Shown here: positions 17,848 to 25,896 of the stretch, one piece after another
How positions within the stretch are numbered: position 1 is the first letter of the stretch
Layout of the letters: each line of letters starts with the position of its first letter
Assembly (NCBI RefSeq): GCF_902497875.1
Contig: NZ_CABVHY010000032.1
Location: 1 to 64,000, forward strand
DNA: 64,000 bases
Direction of reading: 5' to 3'
Source: Pseudomonas fluorescens
GTDB lineage: Bacteria > Pseudomonadota > Gammaproteobacteria > Pseudomonadales > Pseudomonadaceae
Translations under genes and position numbers: made by a program
The notes under the pieces: generated by a model
What the model was told of the DNA's origin: nothing
The model's input: the letters and a program-made list of their open reading frames with translations, nothing else
The model's database searches: none

Positions 17848-18012
17848 TCTAATGGTGTTCATCAACAGGTTTGGTACCCACTATGGGGTCGCGGCTGCAT
17901 AGGAGGGTTAGCCCCAACACCAGTCATTTCGCCTTCATGCAGGCAACCGATGATTTCAATGCCGTCATGCTGGATTTCCTGGATAAAAAATAATGGCGCA
18001 GTTCCCGCGGCG

Positions 18013-19431
18013 ATGACAAATCAACTCAATAGCTTTTCACCACTCGACCCGACCTCCAGAGAGCCTATCTACCGGCAAATATACTGGCGGTTCCGTGGCG
18101 CGATAACGGACGGATTGCTCACACCGGGAGAGCGGATTCCCGCGGCCAGGGCACTGGCGAAAGAACTTGGACTGGCGAGAGGGACCATCGATACCGCGTA
18201 TTCACTCCTGACCGCCGAGGGCTACATCCAGTCTCGCGGCCAGGCAGGCACGGTCGTGGCGCCGGGTATCAACGTCAGGGCCTCCTCTTCCCAGGCGGAT
18301 CGAGTCTTCAGTTCGGCCGAAGGCAGCTCAATCCGGCATAAGGCGCAGGTATTGCCCTTTCAAATGGCCCTCCCCGCATTGGACGCCTTTCCAAGAAAAA
18401 TCTGGTCGCAAATTGGCGCACGCTGCGTTCGCGCCACACAGGTCCCGGACATGGCCAATCCGTCGGTCTATGGACTGGAATCGTTGCGCACCGCGATTGC
18501 CACCTATCTACAAGTTGCGCGTGGAATTACCTGCACGCCCTCCCAAGTGTTCGTCACGTCGGGATACCGAAACACCCTGGCGTTGATTGCTTATGCACTC
18601 CTCAAACCTGGCGACCGCGTGCTCGTCGAAGACCCTGGCTACGCTCCCACCCGACAGTTGCTGGAGCATCTTCAGATAGCGGTTGCGCCCGTTCCGGTCG
18701 ACCAGGACGGCATGCGGGTCACGCAAGGTGTGAACCGTTCGAAGGGCGTGCGTGCGGCCGTCGTCACACCGGCCCATCAGAGCCCACTGTGCGTGTCGCT
18801 GTCGCTGCCGCGACGCCTGGAGCTACTGGAGTGGGCGACTCGGCAACAAGCATGGATTATCGAAGACGACTACGACGGTGAGTACCGCTACATCAGCCGC
18901 CCGCTGCCCGCGCTCAAGAGCCTGGATCGCGATGGCCGGGTGCTCTATGCCGGCACCTTCAGCAAGGTGCTGTTTCCGGGGATCCGCCTCGCGTATCTGG
19001 TTGTGCCGCAAGCGCAGGTCGAACGCTTCGAACATGTCAGCCAGACATTCCTCGGGGGCTGCCCGGAACTCACCCAAGCCATCGTCGCCACTTTCCTGAC
19101 AGAGGGCCATTTCGCTCGCCATATCCAGCGTATGCGAAAACTCTACGGCGAACGCCGGGAGGCGACCGCGAGGGGTCTCAAGAAAGCCCTGGGCGAGCGC
19201 ATCCGCATTGATGCTCAACCGGGAGGCATGCACCTGATCCTGCGACTGCCGGAACAACAGTCCGATCGTTCGCTGGTCGAGCGCCTGCTGCAAGCGGGTA
19301 TTTACGCAGAAGCCCTGACAGACTGGAGTATCTGCGGCACAACCGACTCCGCGCTGTTGCTCGGGTTCGCCAACATCGACTCGCAGGAATCTGCCGAACA
19401 GCTTGGGAAACGCATCCTGGAGCTGATGTGA
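18013..19431 (+). CDS. MocR-family (GntR-type HTH plus aminotransferase fold) regulator
   Basis: 472 residues from ATG 18013; an in-frame ATG at 17950 would add 21 residues of unfamily-like sequence, and neither has a strong ribosome site. An N-terminal GntR winged helix (about residues 10-80, with EPIYRQIYWRFRGAI and GERIPAARALAKELGLARGT) is fused to a fold-type I aminotransferase domain. Lys318 in TFSKVLFPG is the expected PLP-binding lysine and IEDDYDGEYRY holds the conserved Asp. MocR proteins sense PLP adducts. It probably controls the adjacent azoreductase or AhpD-like genes, judging by position and the nested repeats at 17052-17140. Confidence 0.88.
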   Translation: MTNQLNSFSPLDPTSREPIYRQIYWRFRGAITDGLLTPGERIPAARALAKELGLARGTIDTAYSLLTAEGYIQSRGQAGTVVAPGINVRASSSQADRVFSSAEGSSIRHKAQVLPFQMALPALDAFPRKIWSQIGARCVRATQVPDMANPSVYGLESLRTAIATYLQVARGITCTPSQVFVTSGYRNTLALIAYALLKPGDRVLVEDPGYAPTRQLLEHLQIAVAPVPVDQDGMRVTQGVNRSKGVRAAVVTPAHQSPLCVSLSLPRRLELLEWATRQQAWIIEDDYDGEYRYISRPLPALKSLDRDGRVLYAGTFSKVLFPGIRLAYLVVPQAQVERFEHVSQTFLGGCPELTQAIVATFLTEGHFARHIQRMRKLYGERREATARGLKKALGERIRIDAQPGGMHLILRLPEQQSDRSLVERLLQAGIYAEALTDWSICGTTDSALLLGFANIDSQESAEQLGKRILELM

Positions 19432-19566
19432 AGGTATCGGCGCTGCTCTCCATGACCGCTACTCGATGAGCATGGCCCATTCAAACAGCCGATTCTTGGA
19501 CCTTTTGCGCGGGTCCAGCAGACCCCATGATCTCAGCACTCAACACCATCGACCCGGAACAATCCG

Positions 19567-20166
19567 ATGCCCACTCCTGCCCCACTTCGTAGCATTGCTG
19601 TTTTCTCTGGTTCCAATTACGGCTTCAACCCCGACTATGTTGAAGGTGCCCAAGCCTTGGGTCGGGAAATCGCCAAACGCGGCCTGCGACTGGTCTATGG
19701 CGGCACCAACAAGGGTTTGATGGGCGTCATGGCCGATGCTGTGCTCGCCGAGGGAGGCGAAGTCATCGGCATCATTACTCGCCTGCTGTTCGACCTCGGG
19801 CATCTGCATGACGGCCTGACTCGGCATGAAGTGACGCAAGACATGCGCAGCCGAAAAACCCGCATGAGTGAATGGGCGGATGCATTCATTGCATTGCCTG
19901 GCGGCCTGGGGACCTTTGAAGAACTGTTTGAAGTCGCGACCCTGACTCAACTGGGTGAACACCACAAAGGTGTCGCTTGCCTGAACATCGGCGATTTTTT
20001 CAACCCGGTTCGCAGCCTTCTCGACCATGCCGTGAAAGAAGGCTTCATGAAAGCCGAACACAGCGAGATGCTGATCTTCAACACCGATCCGTCTGCGCTG
20101 ATCGATGCACTTGAGCAGTGGCAAGCCCCTACCGTAACGAAATGGATTGGCCCTCCGGGTTCTTGA
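19567..20166 (+). CDS. LOG-family protein (TIGR00730-type Rossmann fold)
   Basis: 199 residues. The lysine-decarboxylase-like/LOG fold has the phosphoribosyl-nucleotide signature LPGGLGTFEEL (residues 114-124) and an upstream RSRKTRM helix; together these form the catalytic pocket of cytokinin-riboside-5'-monophosphate phosphoribohydrolases. In bacteria the enzyme cleaves nucleoside monophosphates to base plus ribose phosphate. The gene is complete and stands alone, ending 44 bases before the deletion scar at 20210. Confidence 0.92.
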   Translation: MPTPAPLRSIAVFSGSNYGFNPDYVEGAQALGREIAKRGLRLVYGGTNKGLMGVMADAVLAEGGEVIGIITRLLFDLGHLHDGLTRHEVTQDMRSRKTRMSEWADAFIALPGGLGTFEELFEVATLTQLGEHHKGVACLNIGDFFNPVRSLLDHAVKEGFMKAEHSEMLIFNTDPSALIDALEQWQAPTVTKWIGPPGS

Positions 20167-20209
20167 ACTCCGGTCATTCTTCCAAGTACCTTTTTTCCAG
20201 GTGATCACG

Positions 20210-20276
20210 CTATGCATTTTCGAGTCGTTCGCGCAGAAACTCGATAAACCGTTGGGATTTCGCTGGCAACGAATTC
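20210..20276 (-). pseudogene. C-terminal remnant of a LysR-type regulator
   Basis: The minus strand reads LPAKSQRFIEFLRERLENA followed by a stop at 20210, which matches the end of LysR effector domains (LPAKvraFIdFL pattern). About 20 codons survive. The homology stops around 20276, exactly where the plus strand begins to resemble the middle of an isochorismatase-fold hydrolase. There is no HTH or remaining effector domain nearby. Confidence 0.55.
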
Positions 20277-20626
20277 GCGTCCGCATCCAACGCCTGGGTA
20301 TCGTCAACGCCATGGACGATGAACACTTCGCCGCCGCGATCAAAGCCACGGGCCGTAAAAAACTCATCATTGCCGGTGTCACCAACGACGTCTGCACGGT
20401 CTATCCGGCGCTCAGCCTGGTGCACAATGGGTATGAAGTTCAGGTGGTTGCCGGCGGTGGCGGCTCACCGACTGTCATGGCCGAGGACATCGCCCTGCGG
20501 CGGATGGATAAAGGCGGCGTGACCCTGGCCACCACCAACCAGCTGATTGCCGAACTCGCCGGAAGCTGGGCCATCCCGGAAGGCGGGCAGTTGGTGCAAG
20601 TGCTGATGACAGTGCTTCAAAACTGA
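20277..20626 (+). pseudogene. C-terminal half of an isochorismatase-family (YcaC-like) hydrolase
   Basis: The frame reads GIVNAMDDEHFAAAIKATG, then LIIAGVTNDVCTVYPALS, which carries the catalytic Cys of cysteine hydrolases, and runs to a normal C-terminus at 20626. The N-terminal half with the catalytic Asp and Lys is absent; upstream in-frame sequence is unrelated. Without Asp and Lys it should be inactive. With the LysR remnant on the other strand it marks a deletion inside a once-divergent gene pair. Confidence 0.7.
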
Positions 20627-20783
20627 AGACTTCCGTGAGCGATTGGCGGAACTGCTATGCGTTGTTCTGCCAATCTTCGGTTGAGCAACGGGCATGTAAG
20701 CGTGAAATCCCGGCCAGCCTACGATCCAAAAAAAACGCTGAATCATGGGCTGTCCCCAAATCCAAACACCAACCCCCATCAGC

Positions 20784-20815
20784 GTAGGAGCTGCCGAAGG
20801 CTGCGATCTTTTGAT
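20784..20815. repeat. Single REP-like sequence
   Basis: GTAGGAGCTGCCGAAGGCTG and the following GCGATCTTTTGATC match the short REP unit abundant in P. fluorescens-group genomes. Only one unit is present. It lies between the isochorismatase remnant and the convergent HD-domain gene. Confidence 0.6.
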
Positions 20816-20842
20816 CCTTGGCTCCGAATACACACCCATTCG

Positions 20843-21265
20843 CTACGAACGCAACACACCCATCGCCCGCCGATACTTCTCAATGCGTTCCAGATCCTCC
20901 CAGGACGGCTGGGCAATCCGCGACAAGTCGCTGTTCTCTTCCAGATCCGCCAGCTTCACCACCCGCCCGATCGGGTTCTGCGCCGCGCGCTCGACAAACG
21001 CCTCGTAGGACTCGCCCGGCACCTTGGTCACCGACTCGATCGCCGTCAGCACCGTTTCGCTGAAGCCTTCCTTGCGCAGATCCTCGAAGCTGATACCGCA
21101 GTCTTCGACCACATCATGCAGCACCGCAACGATGCGCTCTTCCAAAGTGTTCACCCGCATCATGACTTTAAGCGGATGCAGGATGTAAGGCGCTCCGCCC
21201 TTGTCCACCTGCCCTTCATGCGCAGCGGCGGCGATGGTAATGGCGCGTTCCAGTGTCTGACTCAT
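20843..21265 (-). CDS. Small HD-domain phosphohydrolase (SpoT/MESH1-like fold)
   Basis: 140 residues. An HD pattern runs AAAAHEGQVDKGGAPYILHP (first His pair), AVLHDVVED (HD doublet) and a later Asp in VVKLADLEEN, the spacing of RelA/SpoT hydrolase domains. No synthetase, TGS or ACT domain follows, so this is a stand-alone hydrolase-like protein, possibly acting on (p)ppGpp or NADPH as MESH1 does; that is inference. The start has GAGGAG before ATG 21265. It is convergent with the isochorismatase remnant. Confidence 0.85.
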   Translation of the reverse strand: MSQTLERAITIAAAAHEGQVDKGGAPYILHPLKVMMRVNTLEERIVAVLHDVVEDCGISFEDLRKEGFSETVLTAIESVTKVPGESYEAFVERAAQNPIGRVVKLADLEENSDLSRIAQPSWEDLERIEKYRRAMGVLRS

Positions 21266-21484
21266 GGGATTCTCCTCAGGTTAAGCGCCATAACGACCAG
21301 TGAAATGACCGCGCAGGCATCCTACAGCCCGGTTGTGGGCACCAAAATGGACATTTATATTCGACCTGTCGCTGACAGCAATCGGCGATAGGGTTTCGCA
21401 GCCCTCAAGATTGACACCAAAGTACCGTCAGGCATGATGCAGCCGGCTCCGACCGCATAATGTTTTATGGCGGTTGTGCGTGGG

Positions 21485-21579
21485 AGGCCTTCGGGTCTGC
21501 CGGGTCTTGGTGTAAATCGTCCGGTCTGCGAACCCGCGCACAGCTGCCACCCAATTTGTTTCGCAGCAGAAAGGTGGCA
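21485..21579 (+). promoter_or_regulatory. Structured 5' leader of the small gene at 21606
   Basis: Three stems can be drawn: AGGCC/GGTCT around a TTCG tetraloop (21485-21498), CGGGT/ACCCG (21501-21505 with 21532-21536), and TGCCACC/GGTGGCA (21545-21551 with 21573-21579) ending 13 bases before the GTGAGGATT ribosome site. Serial stems immediately upstream of a start suggest a cis-acting RNA or a conserved repeat-like leader. I see no match to a named riboswitch. Confidence 0.5.
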
Positions 21580-21605
21580 ATTCTTCTTTTGTGAGGATTT
21601 ACACC

Positions 21606-21896
21606 ATGACAACACACCCGCCCCGCCGCTTCACCCCCATGTCCCAATTCGCCACGGACTACCCCGTCCTGCTCATCGACAGCGACGCCCCGCTACGCGA
21701 ACTCCACAACTGCGTCAGCGAACGCCTCAACGCCGTCCTCAAATACCTGCACCTCATGGCCTGCACCAGCCTCCCCGACTACGCCGAAAACGACATCAAC
21801 ACCGTCACCAACATTGCGCGGATCCTGATTCAGGATGTGAACGATGTGTTTGGGGTGATTGAACAGCGTGGGTTTGATACGCCTCAGGGGCAGTGA
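21606..21896 (+). CDS. Small hypothetical protein with helical C-terminus
   Basis: 96 residues, ATG 21606 nine bases after GAGG. No signal peptide or membrane span. From about residue 25 the sequence is predicted helical, with RELHNCVSERLNAVLKYL and INTVTNIARILIQDVNDVFG carrying heptad-like hydrophobics. It resembles the short, function-unknown Pseudomonas ORFs that I recall following GC-rich structured leaders, but I cannot name a family. A strong hairpin at 21935 ends the unit. Confidence 0.7.
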   Translation: MTTHPPRRFTPMSQFATDYPVLLIDSDAPLRELHNCVSERLNAVLKYLHLMACTSLPDYAENDINTVTNIARILIQDVNDVFGVIEQRGFDTPQGQ

Positions 21897-21934
21897 ACCC
21901 TTGTAAGCCGGATACCGGCCACCTGCCCAATTTT

Positions 21935-21959
21935 CAAAGCCCGCCCTGCGCGGGCTTTG
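21935..21959 (+). terminator. Hairpin terminator after the small gene
   Basis: CAAAGCCCGC and GCGGGCTTTG form a 10-base perfect stem with loop CCTGC. The T-rich edge of the stem substitutes for a long T-run, as is common in pseudomonads. It begins 39 bases after the stop at 21896. Confidence 0.7.
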
Positions 21960-22093
21960 TCGTATCCGCGGGCGCAAAACTGGTCGCAATCGGCAACTCC
22001 CAAGCTGACATAGCATCGACCCGACCACTCGTCGCCGAGGCGTAGGGCTACCCCTTGACTCCGATTGGCATCTGCGCGATTATTATTTGCATC

Positions 22094-22114
22094 GCATACG
22101 ATCTAATCGCATAC
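22094..22114. promoter_or_regulatory. Palindromic operator-like site upstream of ohr copy 1
   Basis: The arms GCATACGAT and ATCGCATAC are separated by CTA (9-3-9 layout), two positions short of perfect symmetry. It lies 44 bases before the first ohr start and shares its layout and half-site with the element at 22663. A MarR-type peroxide sensor such as OhrR is the natural candidate, though no such gene lies nearby. Confidence 0.6.
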
Positions 22115-22157
22115 GACAATAAACACTCACCTATCGCAACGTTTGAGGATCCACCCC

Positions 22158-22610
22158 ATGAGCAAGATCGAAAAAGTCCTGGCCTCCGGCAAGACTCACA
22201 CCACGTTAAGCAACGCTGGCAACACTTCGCGTGGCCATAACGGCAGCCTCGACATCGAGCTCTCGTCGCCCGGCAACGCGAACCCGGCGCATGTATTCGC
22301 CGCCACCCAACCGCACCCACACGCCGAACAACTGTTCGCCGGGGCATGGTCGGCCTGTTACATCGCTGCGGTCGGGCTCGCGGCCAAGCAGATGAAAGTG
22401 ACGCTTCCAGCCGATCTGTCCGTCGACATCGAGATCGATCTGGGCCAGACCGGTCCGGCCTACTTCCTCCAGGCCCGGTTCGATGTCCGTATACCAGGCG
22501 TGGCACACGACGTCGCGACGGCGATCGCGCACGCCGCGCACGAAATCTGCCCGTACTCGAAGGCGACTCGAGGCAACATCGACGTGGCCCTCAACGTGCT
22601 CACGGCTTGA
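22158..22610 (+). CDS. ohr: Organic hydroperoxide resistance protein Ohr (copy 1)
   Basis: 150 residues of the Ohr/OsmC fold. Thiol peroxidase that reduces organic and fatty-acid hydroperoxides with lipoylated partners. The peroxidatic Cys lies in AWSACYIAA and the resolving Cys in EICPYSKATRGN, both intact, along with the N-terminal GKTHTT. ATG 22158 follows GAGGAT. It is one of two tandem copies separated by 110 bases; each has its own palindrome, so each is probably transcribed separately. Confidence 0.94.
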   Translation: MSKIEKVLASGKTHTTLSNAGNTSRGHNGSLDIELSSPGNANPAHVFAATQPHPHAEQLFAGAWSACYIAAVGLAAKQMKVTLPADLSVDIEIDLGQTGPAYFLQARFDVRIPGVAHDVATAIAHAAHEICPYSKATRGNIDVALNVLTA

Positions 22611-22662
22611 CGCACGGAGCGGTTATCACATAGCTAGGCATTTTTCTCACAGCATATATATC

Positions 22663-22683
22663 GTATGCGATTAAATCGCATAC
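22663..22683. promoter_or_regulatory. Perfect palindromic operator-like site upstream of ohr copy 2
   Basis: The arms GTATGCGAT and ATCGCATAC around TAA form a perfect 9-3-9 palindrome, 38 bases before the second ohr start. The right half-site is identical to that of the copy-1 element. The AT-rich sequence either side (CATATATATC, AAATTACAATTTTATT) suits a promoter overlapped by a repressor. Confidence 0.65.
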
Positions 22684-22720
22684 AAATTACAATTTTATTG
22701 AACCGTTCAGGTAATCATCC

Positions 22721-23173
22721 ATGAGCAAGATCGAAAAAGTACTGGCCACTGGCAAAACCCATACCACCGCCAGCAGCGCGGGCACCACATCGCGCGGGCA
22801 TAACGGCAGCCTCGACCTCGAGCTCTCGTCGCCCGGCAACGCGAAGCCCGCGCACGTGTTCGCCGCCACCCAGCCGCACCCGGCCGCCGAGCAACTGTTC
22901 GCCGGCGCATGGTCGGCCTGCTACACCGCCGCCGTCGGGCTCGTGGCCAATGATATGAACGTGGTGCTGCCGTCTGATCTGTCCGTCGATATTGAAGTCG
23001 ATGTGGGTCAGACCGGTCCGGACTACTTCCTCCAGGCTCGGTTGACCCTCCGCGTGCCGGGCCTGGCGCACGACGTTGCGACGACGCTGGCGCACACCGC
23101 AGACCAAATCTGCCCGTACTCGAAGGCGACACGAGGCAACATTGACGTGGCCCTGAACGTGCTCACAGCATGA
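22721..23173 (+). CDS. ohr: Organic hydroperoxide resistance protein Ohr (copy 2)
   Basis: 150 residues, closely similar to the preceding copy over its whole length (for example FAATQPHP-AEQLFAGAWSACY and ICPYSKATRGNIDVALNVLTA are shared). Both catalytic cysteines are present. Differences cluster around residues 75-85 (NDMNVVLPSD against KQMKVTLPAD), near the substrate channel in Ohr structures, so the copies might differ in substrate range (inference). It arose by tandem duplication that included the upstream operator. Confidence 0.94.
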   Translation: MSKIEKVLATGKTHTTASSAGTTSRGHNGSLDLELSSPGNAKPAHVFAATQPHPAAEQLFAGAWSACYTAAVGLVANDMNVVLPSDLSVDIEVDVGQTGPDYFLQARLTLRVPGLAHDVATTLAHTADQICPYSKATRGNIDVALNVLTA

Positions 23174-23425
23174 TCACCGCGCGACCGGTTCGACGTTGCC
23201 ATGCTCGTCGAACCGGCCGCCGGCCTCTGATCGCAACCCTGGATTCAACCCGGGGACTGAGCGTTTACCGGCCGGACACCCAAGGATGAAATTGACGTTC
23301 AGACGAGCGCAGGTAAATACTCGAATGCCAGGCAAAACCATTCTTGGTACATCAACCGACAACTGGCGACCCATTAACCTGCGGCACATTCAAAAGGTAA
23401 GTTCACTGATGGGAAGGACCGTAAT

Positions 23426-23932
23426 ATGACGAAGCGAACTGAAACTGCCATTCTGGCCGGTGGCTGCTTCTGGGGCATGCAGGATTTGCTAAGGCGATAC
23501 CCAGGCGTGCTGTCTACGCGGGTGGGCTACACGGGCGGTGATGTACCCAACGCTACCTACCGCAACCATGGCACCCATGCAGAAGCGATCGAGATCGAAT
23601 TCGATCCGGAGCAGATCAGCTATCGCCAGATCCTCGAGTTTTTCTTCCAGATCCACGACCCGACGACAACAGATCGTCAGGGTAACGATAGGGGTACAAG
23701 TTACCGCTCGGCGCTCTTCTATTTCGACAATGAGCAGAAGCAGGTGGCCGAGGACACAGTGGCCGACGTTGATGCATCCGGTCTCTGGCCCGGCAAGGTC
23801 GTCACTGAGATCATGCCCGCAGGCCCGTTCTGGGAGGCAGAGCCGGAGCATCAGGACTACCTCGAACAATACCCCAACGGTTACACGTGCCATTTCATTC
23901 GGCCAGACTGGAAACTGCCGAAACGAGGCTGA
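23426..23932 (+). CDS. msrA: Peptide-methionine (S)-S-oxide reductase MsrA
   Basis: 168 residues. Repairs methionine-S-sulfoxide in proteins using thioredoxin. The catalytic motif GGCFWGMQDL starts at residue 12, followed by VGYTGGD, HAEAIEIEFDP and the RSALFYF strand, all family-typical. A further Cys (GYTCHF) near the C-terminus may serve in recycling. The start at 23426 has GGAAGG upstream. Its position after two ohr genes fits peroxide defence, but a 250-base gap separates it from them. Confidence 0.95.
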   Translation: MTKRTETAILAGGCFWGMQDLLRRYPGVLSTRVGYTGGDVPNATYRNHGTHAEAIEIEFDPEQISYRQILEFFFQIHDPTTTDRQGNDRGTSYRSALFYFDNEQKQVAEDTVADVDASGLWPGKVVTEIMPAGPFWEAEPEHQDYLEQYPNGYTCHFIRPDWKLPKRG

Positions 23933-23958
23933 TGGTGAGACCAAGCCGCTGTTATGCC

Positions 23959-23980
23959 TGGGTTCCAGCGACGGAACCCA
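23959..23980 (+). terminator. Hairpin terminator after msrA
   Basis: TGGGTTCC and GGAACCCA form an 8-base stem around AGCGAC, 26 bases after the msrA stop. A second small hairpin, GCATAA/TTATGC, follows at 23989-24004. The remainder of the gap up to 24280 holds nothing I recognise. Confidence 0.55.
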
Positions 23981-24286
23981 AGGTCGGCGCATAAGGCGTT
24001 ATGCATTGAAAAAAAACGCGACACCCATTAGCCAGTCTCATTTTTCCGGGGGCCGGACATTGGTTGATGGAAGCGGCGCCAACCCAGACTATTCGAGCGA
24101 TTCGCGACTTCATCGCGCAGTGACGCGTCGAAATCTCGCAAGGGGAAGTTCTTGCAGGTAGACGCTTTCTCTGGATTTACGATCCGCACGTGGCAGGTCG
24201 GGCCATGGGTCCTTTTCACGCAGACCACAATCTGTTCCATCGGCGAAGTCAAAGATTGCAGTCGTTATCATCACAAGGGTAGTATT

Positions 24287-24300
24287 GAGAACGATTCACA
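24287..24300. promoter_or_regulatory. Fur-box-like sequence before the ECF sigma gene
   Basis: GAGAACGATTCACA resembles the GAGAATGATTCTCA core of Pseudomonas Fur sites at 11 of 14 positions. It is 22 bases before the presumed GTG start. Iron repression through Fur is the normal control of fecI-type genes. Confidence 0.45.
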
Positions 24301-24322
24301 CTAACATCTGGAACGCCAACGG

Positions 24323-24829
24323 GTGCAACCTCTTTCGACCAGCAAGCTGGGCTTCTTTTTCAGCGCTCACCATCGTTGGCTGCTGCAGCATATACAGCGC
24401 CGTATGCGCAATCACGCGGACGCCGAGGACACCGCCGCCGATACGTTTTGCCAGATGCTGGTGGCCCGGGTTGATCCCGACAGCATCGAACAACCTCGTG
24501 CTTACCTTTCGACTATCGCTCGACGACTGATTTTCGATCGTCATCGCCGGCGCAAGCTGGAATTGGCCTACCTGGAACGCCTGTCCACTCTGCCCGAAGC
24601 GCTGGCGCCCTCCCCCGAAGAACAGTTGCAGCTGATCGAAGCTCTGGTCGCCATCGACCGGGCGATCGACGGTTTGCCCATGGTCGTCAAGGCGACCTTC
24701 CTCTACAGCCAACTGGACGGTCTGAGTTACGTGGCGATTGCGCAGAAGTTGGGGCTGTCGGAACGCACGGTCAGCCGTTACATGAAACAGGCGTTGCGTC
24801 AGTGCTACCTGAGCGAATTATCGCCATGA
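24323..24829 (+). CDS. ECF sigma factor, FecI-like
   Basis: 168 residues. Region 2 contains HADAEDTAADTFCQML and IARRLIFDRHRRR; region 4 is LDGLSYVAIAQKLGLSERTVSRYMKQAL, a helix-turn-helix. This is the iron-starvation type of ECF sigma. A GTG at 24323 is the best start available, since no ATG occurs before region 2, though its ribosome site is poor. It overlaps the FecR-like gene by ATGA, so the two are translationally coupled, and the cognate receptor follows. Confidence 0.9.
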   Translation: MQPLSTSKLGFFFSAHHRWLLQHIQRRMRNHADAEDTAADTFCQMLVARVDPDSIEQPRAYLSTIARRLIFDRHRRRKLELAYLERLSTLPEALAPSPEEQLQLIEALVAIDRAIDGLPMVVKATFLYSQLDGLSYVAIAQKLGLSERTVSRYMKQALRQCYLSELSP

Positions 24830-25794
24830 GCAAGCTGCGCCTGGACCCTGTCAGCGAACAGGCCATTGACTGGATGGTCAAGCTACGTGCCGGTACGCCC
24901 GATGCCACGCTGCAAGAGCATTTCAACGCCTGGCTGAGCATGGACCCCGCGCACGCCCAGGCCTGGGAAAAATTGCAGGAACGTCTTGGTGGTTCCTTCA
25001 ACACGGTTCGCTCCCTGGATCGACGTTTGCCCGGCCAGGCCGGCGAAGCCCGCAAACTGCTGCTGCAGCCCCAGGGTTCGCGGCGCGACGCACTCCGGGT
25101 GATCGCCGGTTTGGGGGTGCTCGGTGGCGGTTTGTGGCTGGGTGCTCGCAGCCCGCTGGGCGACTCGCTGTTGGCCGATCTGCACACCGGGCGCGGCCAG
25201 CGTCAGGACTTCAATCTGGCCGACGGCAGTCGCCTGAGCCTTAACGCCGAAAGCGCAGTGGATTTGCATTTCGATGAAAAGCAAAGGCTGGTGATTCTGC
25301 GTCACGGCGAACTGGTGATTGAGGTGGCCGGCGATCCCCAGCGTCCACTGCGCGTGCGTACCGCCCAAGGTGAAATACGCGCATTGGGCACGCGTTTCCT
25401 GGTCGCTCAGGAGCAAGACGCCAGTCGAGTGGTGGTACTCCAGCATTCGGTCCAGGCCCGGCTGTTCGGCGGCACAACGCTTGACCTGCAAGAAGGTCAG
25501 TCGGCCTTGCTGTATGCCGGGAAAATCAGCCCCGTTGCCGGCGACCAGCGCCATCGCGGCGACTGGCTCAGCGGGCGACTGAACGTGCTGGACGATCCCC
25601 TGGAGCAGGTGATCGGTGCTCTGCGCCCTTACAGTCGGGGTTTTGTGCGCATTGCCCCCGAGGTTCGCAACTTGCGCGTTCAGGGCGTATTCCCGCTCAA
25701 CGACCCTGATCGGGCCTTCACCGCTCTGGCTGAAACCCTGCCAATCCGGGTAGATCGCTACGGCCCCTGGTTGACGCTGATTCGTGCGAAATAG
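24826..25794 (+). CDS. FecR-like anti-sigma/sigma regulator
   Basis: 322 residues. The N-terminal cytoplasmic DUF4880-type segment has AIDWMVKLRAG and FNAWLSMDPAHAQAWEKL, a single membrane helix lies near residues 85-105 (LRVIAGLGVLGGGLWLGA), and the periplasmic FecR domain follows (RQDFNLADGSRLSLNAESAV; LGTRFLV). It relays a signal from the ferric-siderophore receptor to the sigma factor. Its ATG overlaps the sigma stop by four bases. Confidence 0.9.
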   Translation: MSKLRLDPVSEQAIDWMVKLRAGTPDATLQEHFNAWLSMDPAHAQAWEKLQERLGGSFNTVRSLDRRLPGQAGEARKLLLQPQGSRRDALRVIAGLGVLGGGLWLGARSPLGDSLLADLHTGRGQRQDFNLADGSRLSLNAESAVDLHFDEKQRLVILRHGELVIEVAGDPQRPLRVRTAQGEIRALGTRFLVAQEQDASRVVVLQHSVQARLFGGTTLDLQEGQSALLYAGKISPVAGDQRHRGDWLSGRLNVLDDPLEQVIGALRPYSRGFVRIAPEVRNLRVQGVFPLNDPDRAFTALAETLPIRVDRYGPWLTLIRAK

Positions 25795-25896
25795 TCCTGC
25801 TGATGAAATATTTTTGAAAATCACTCTCATTCGTGTCCGGTTTTCATTTCTCATCCCACCTATCTCCTGACACTTCCACACGATCAGGAGAATGCT

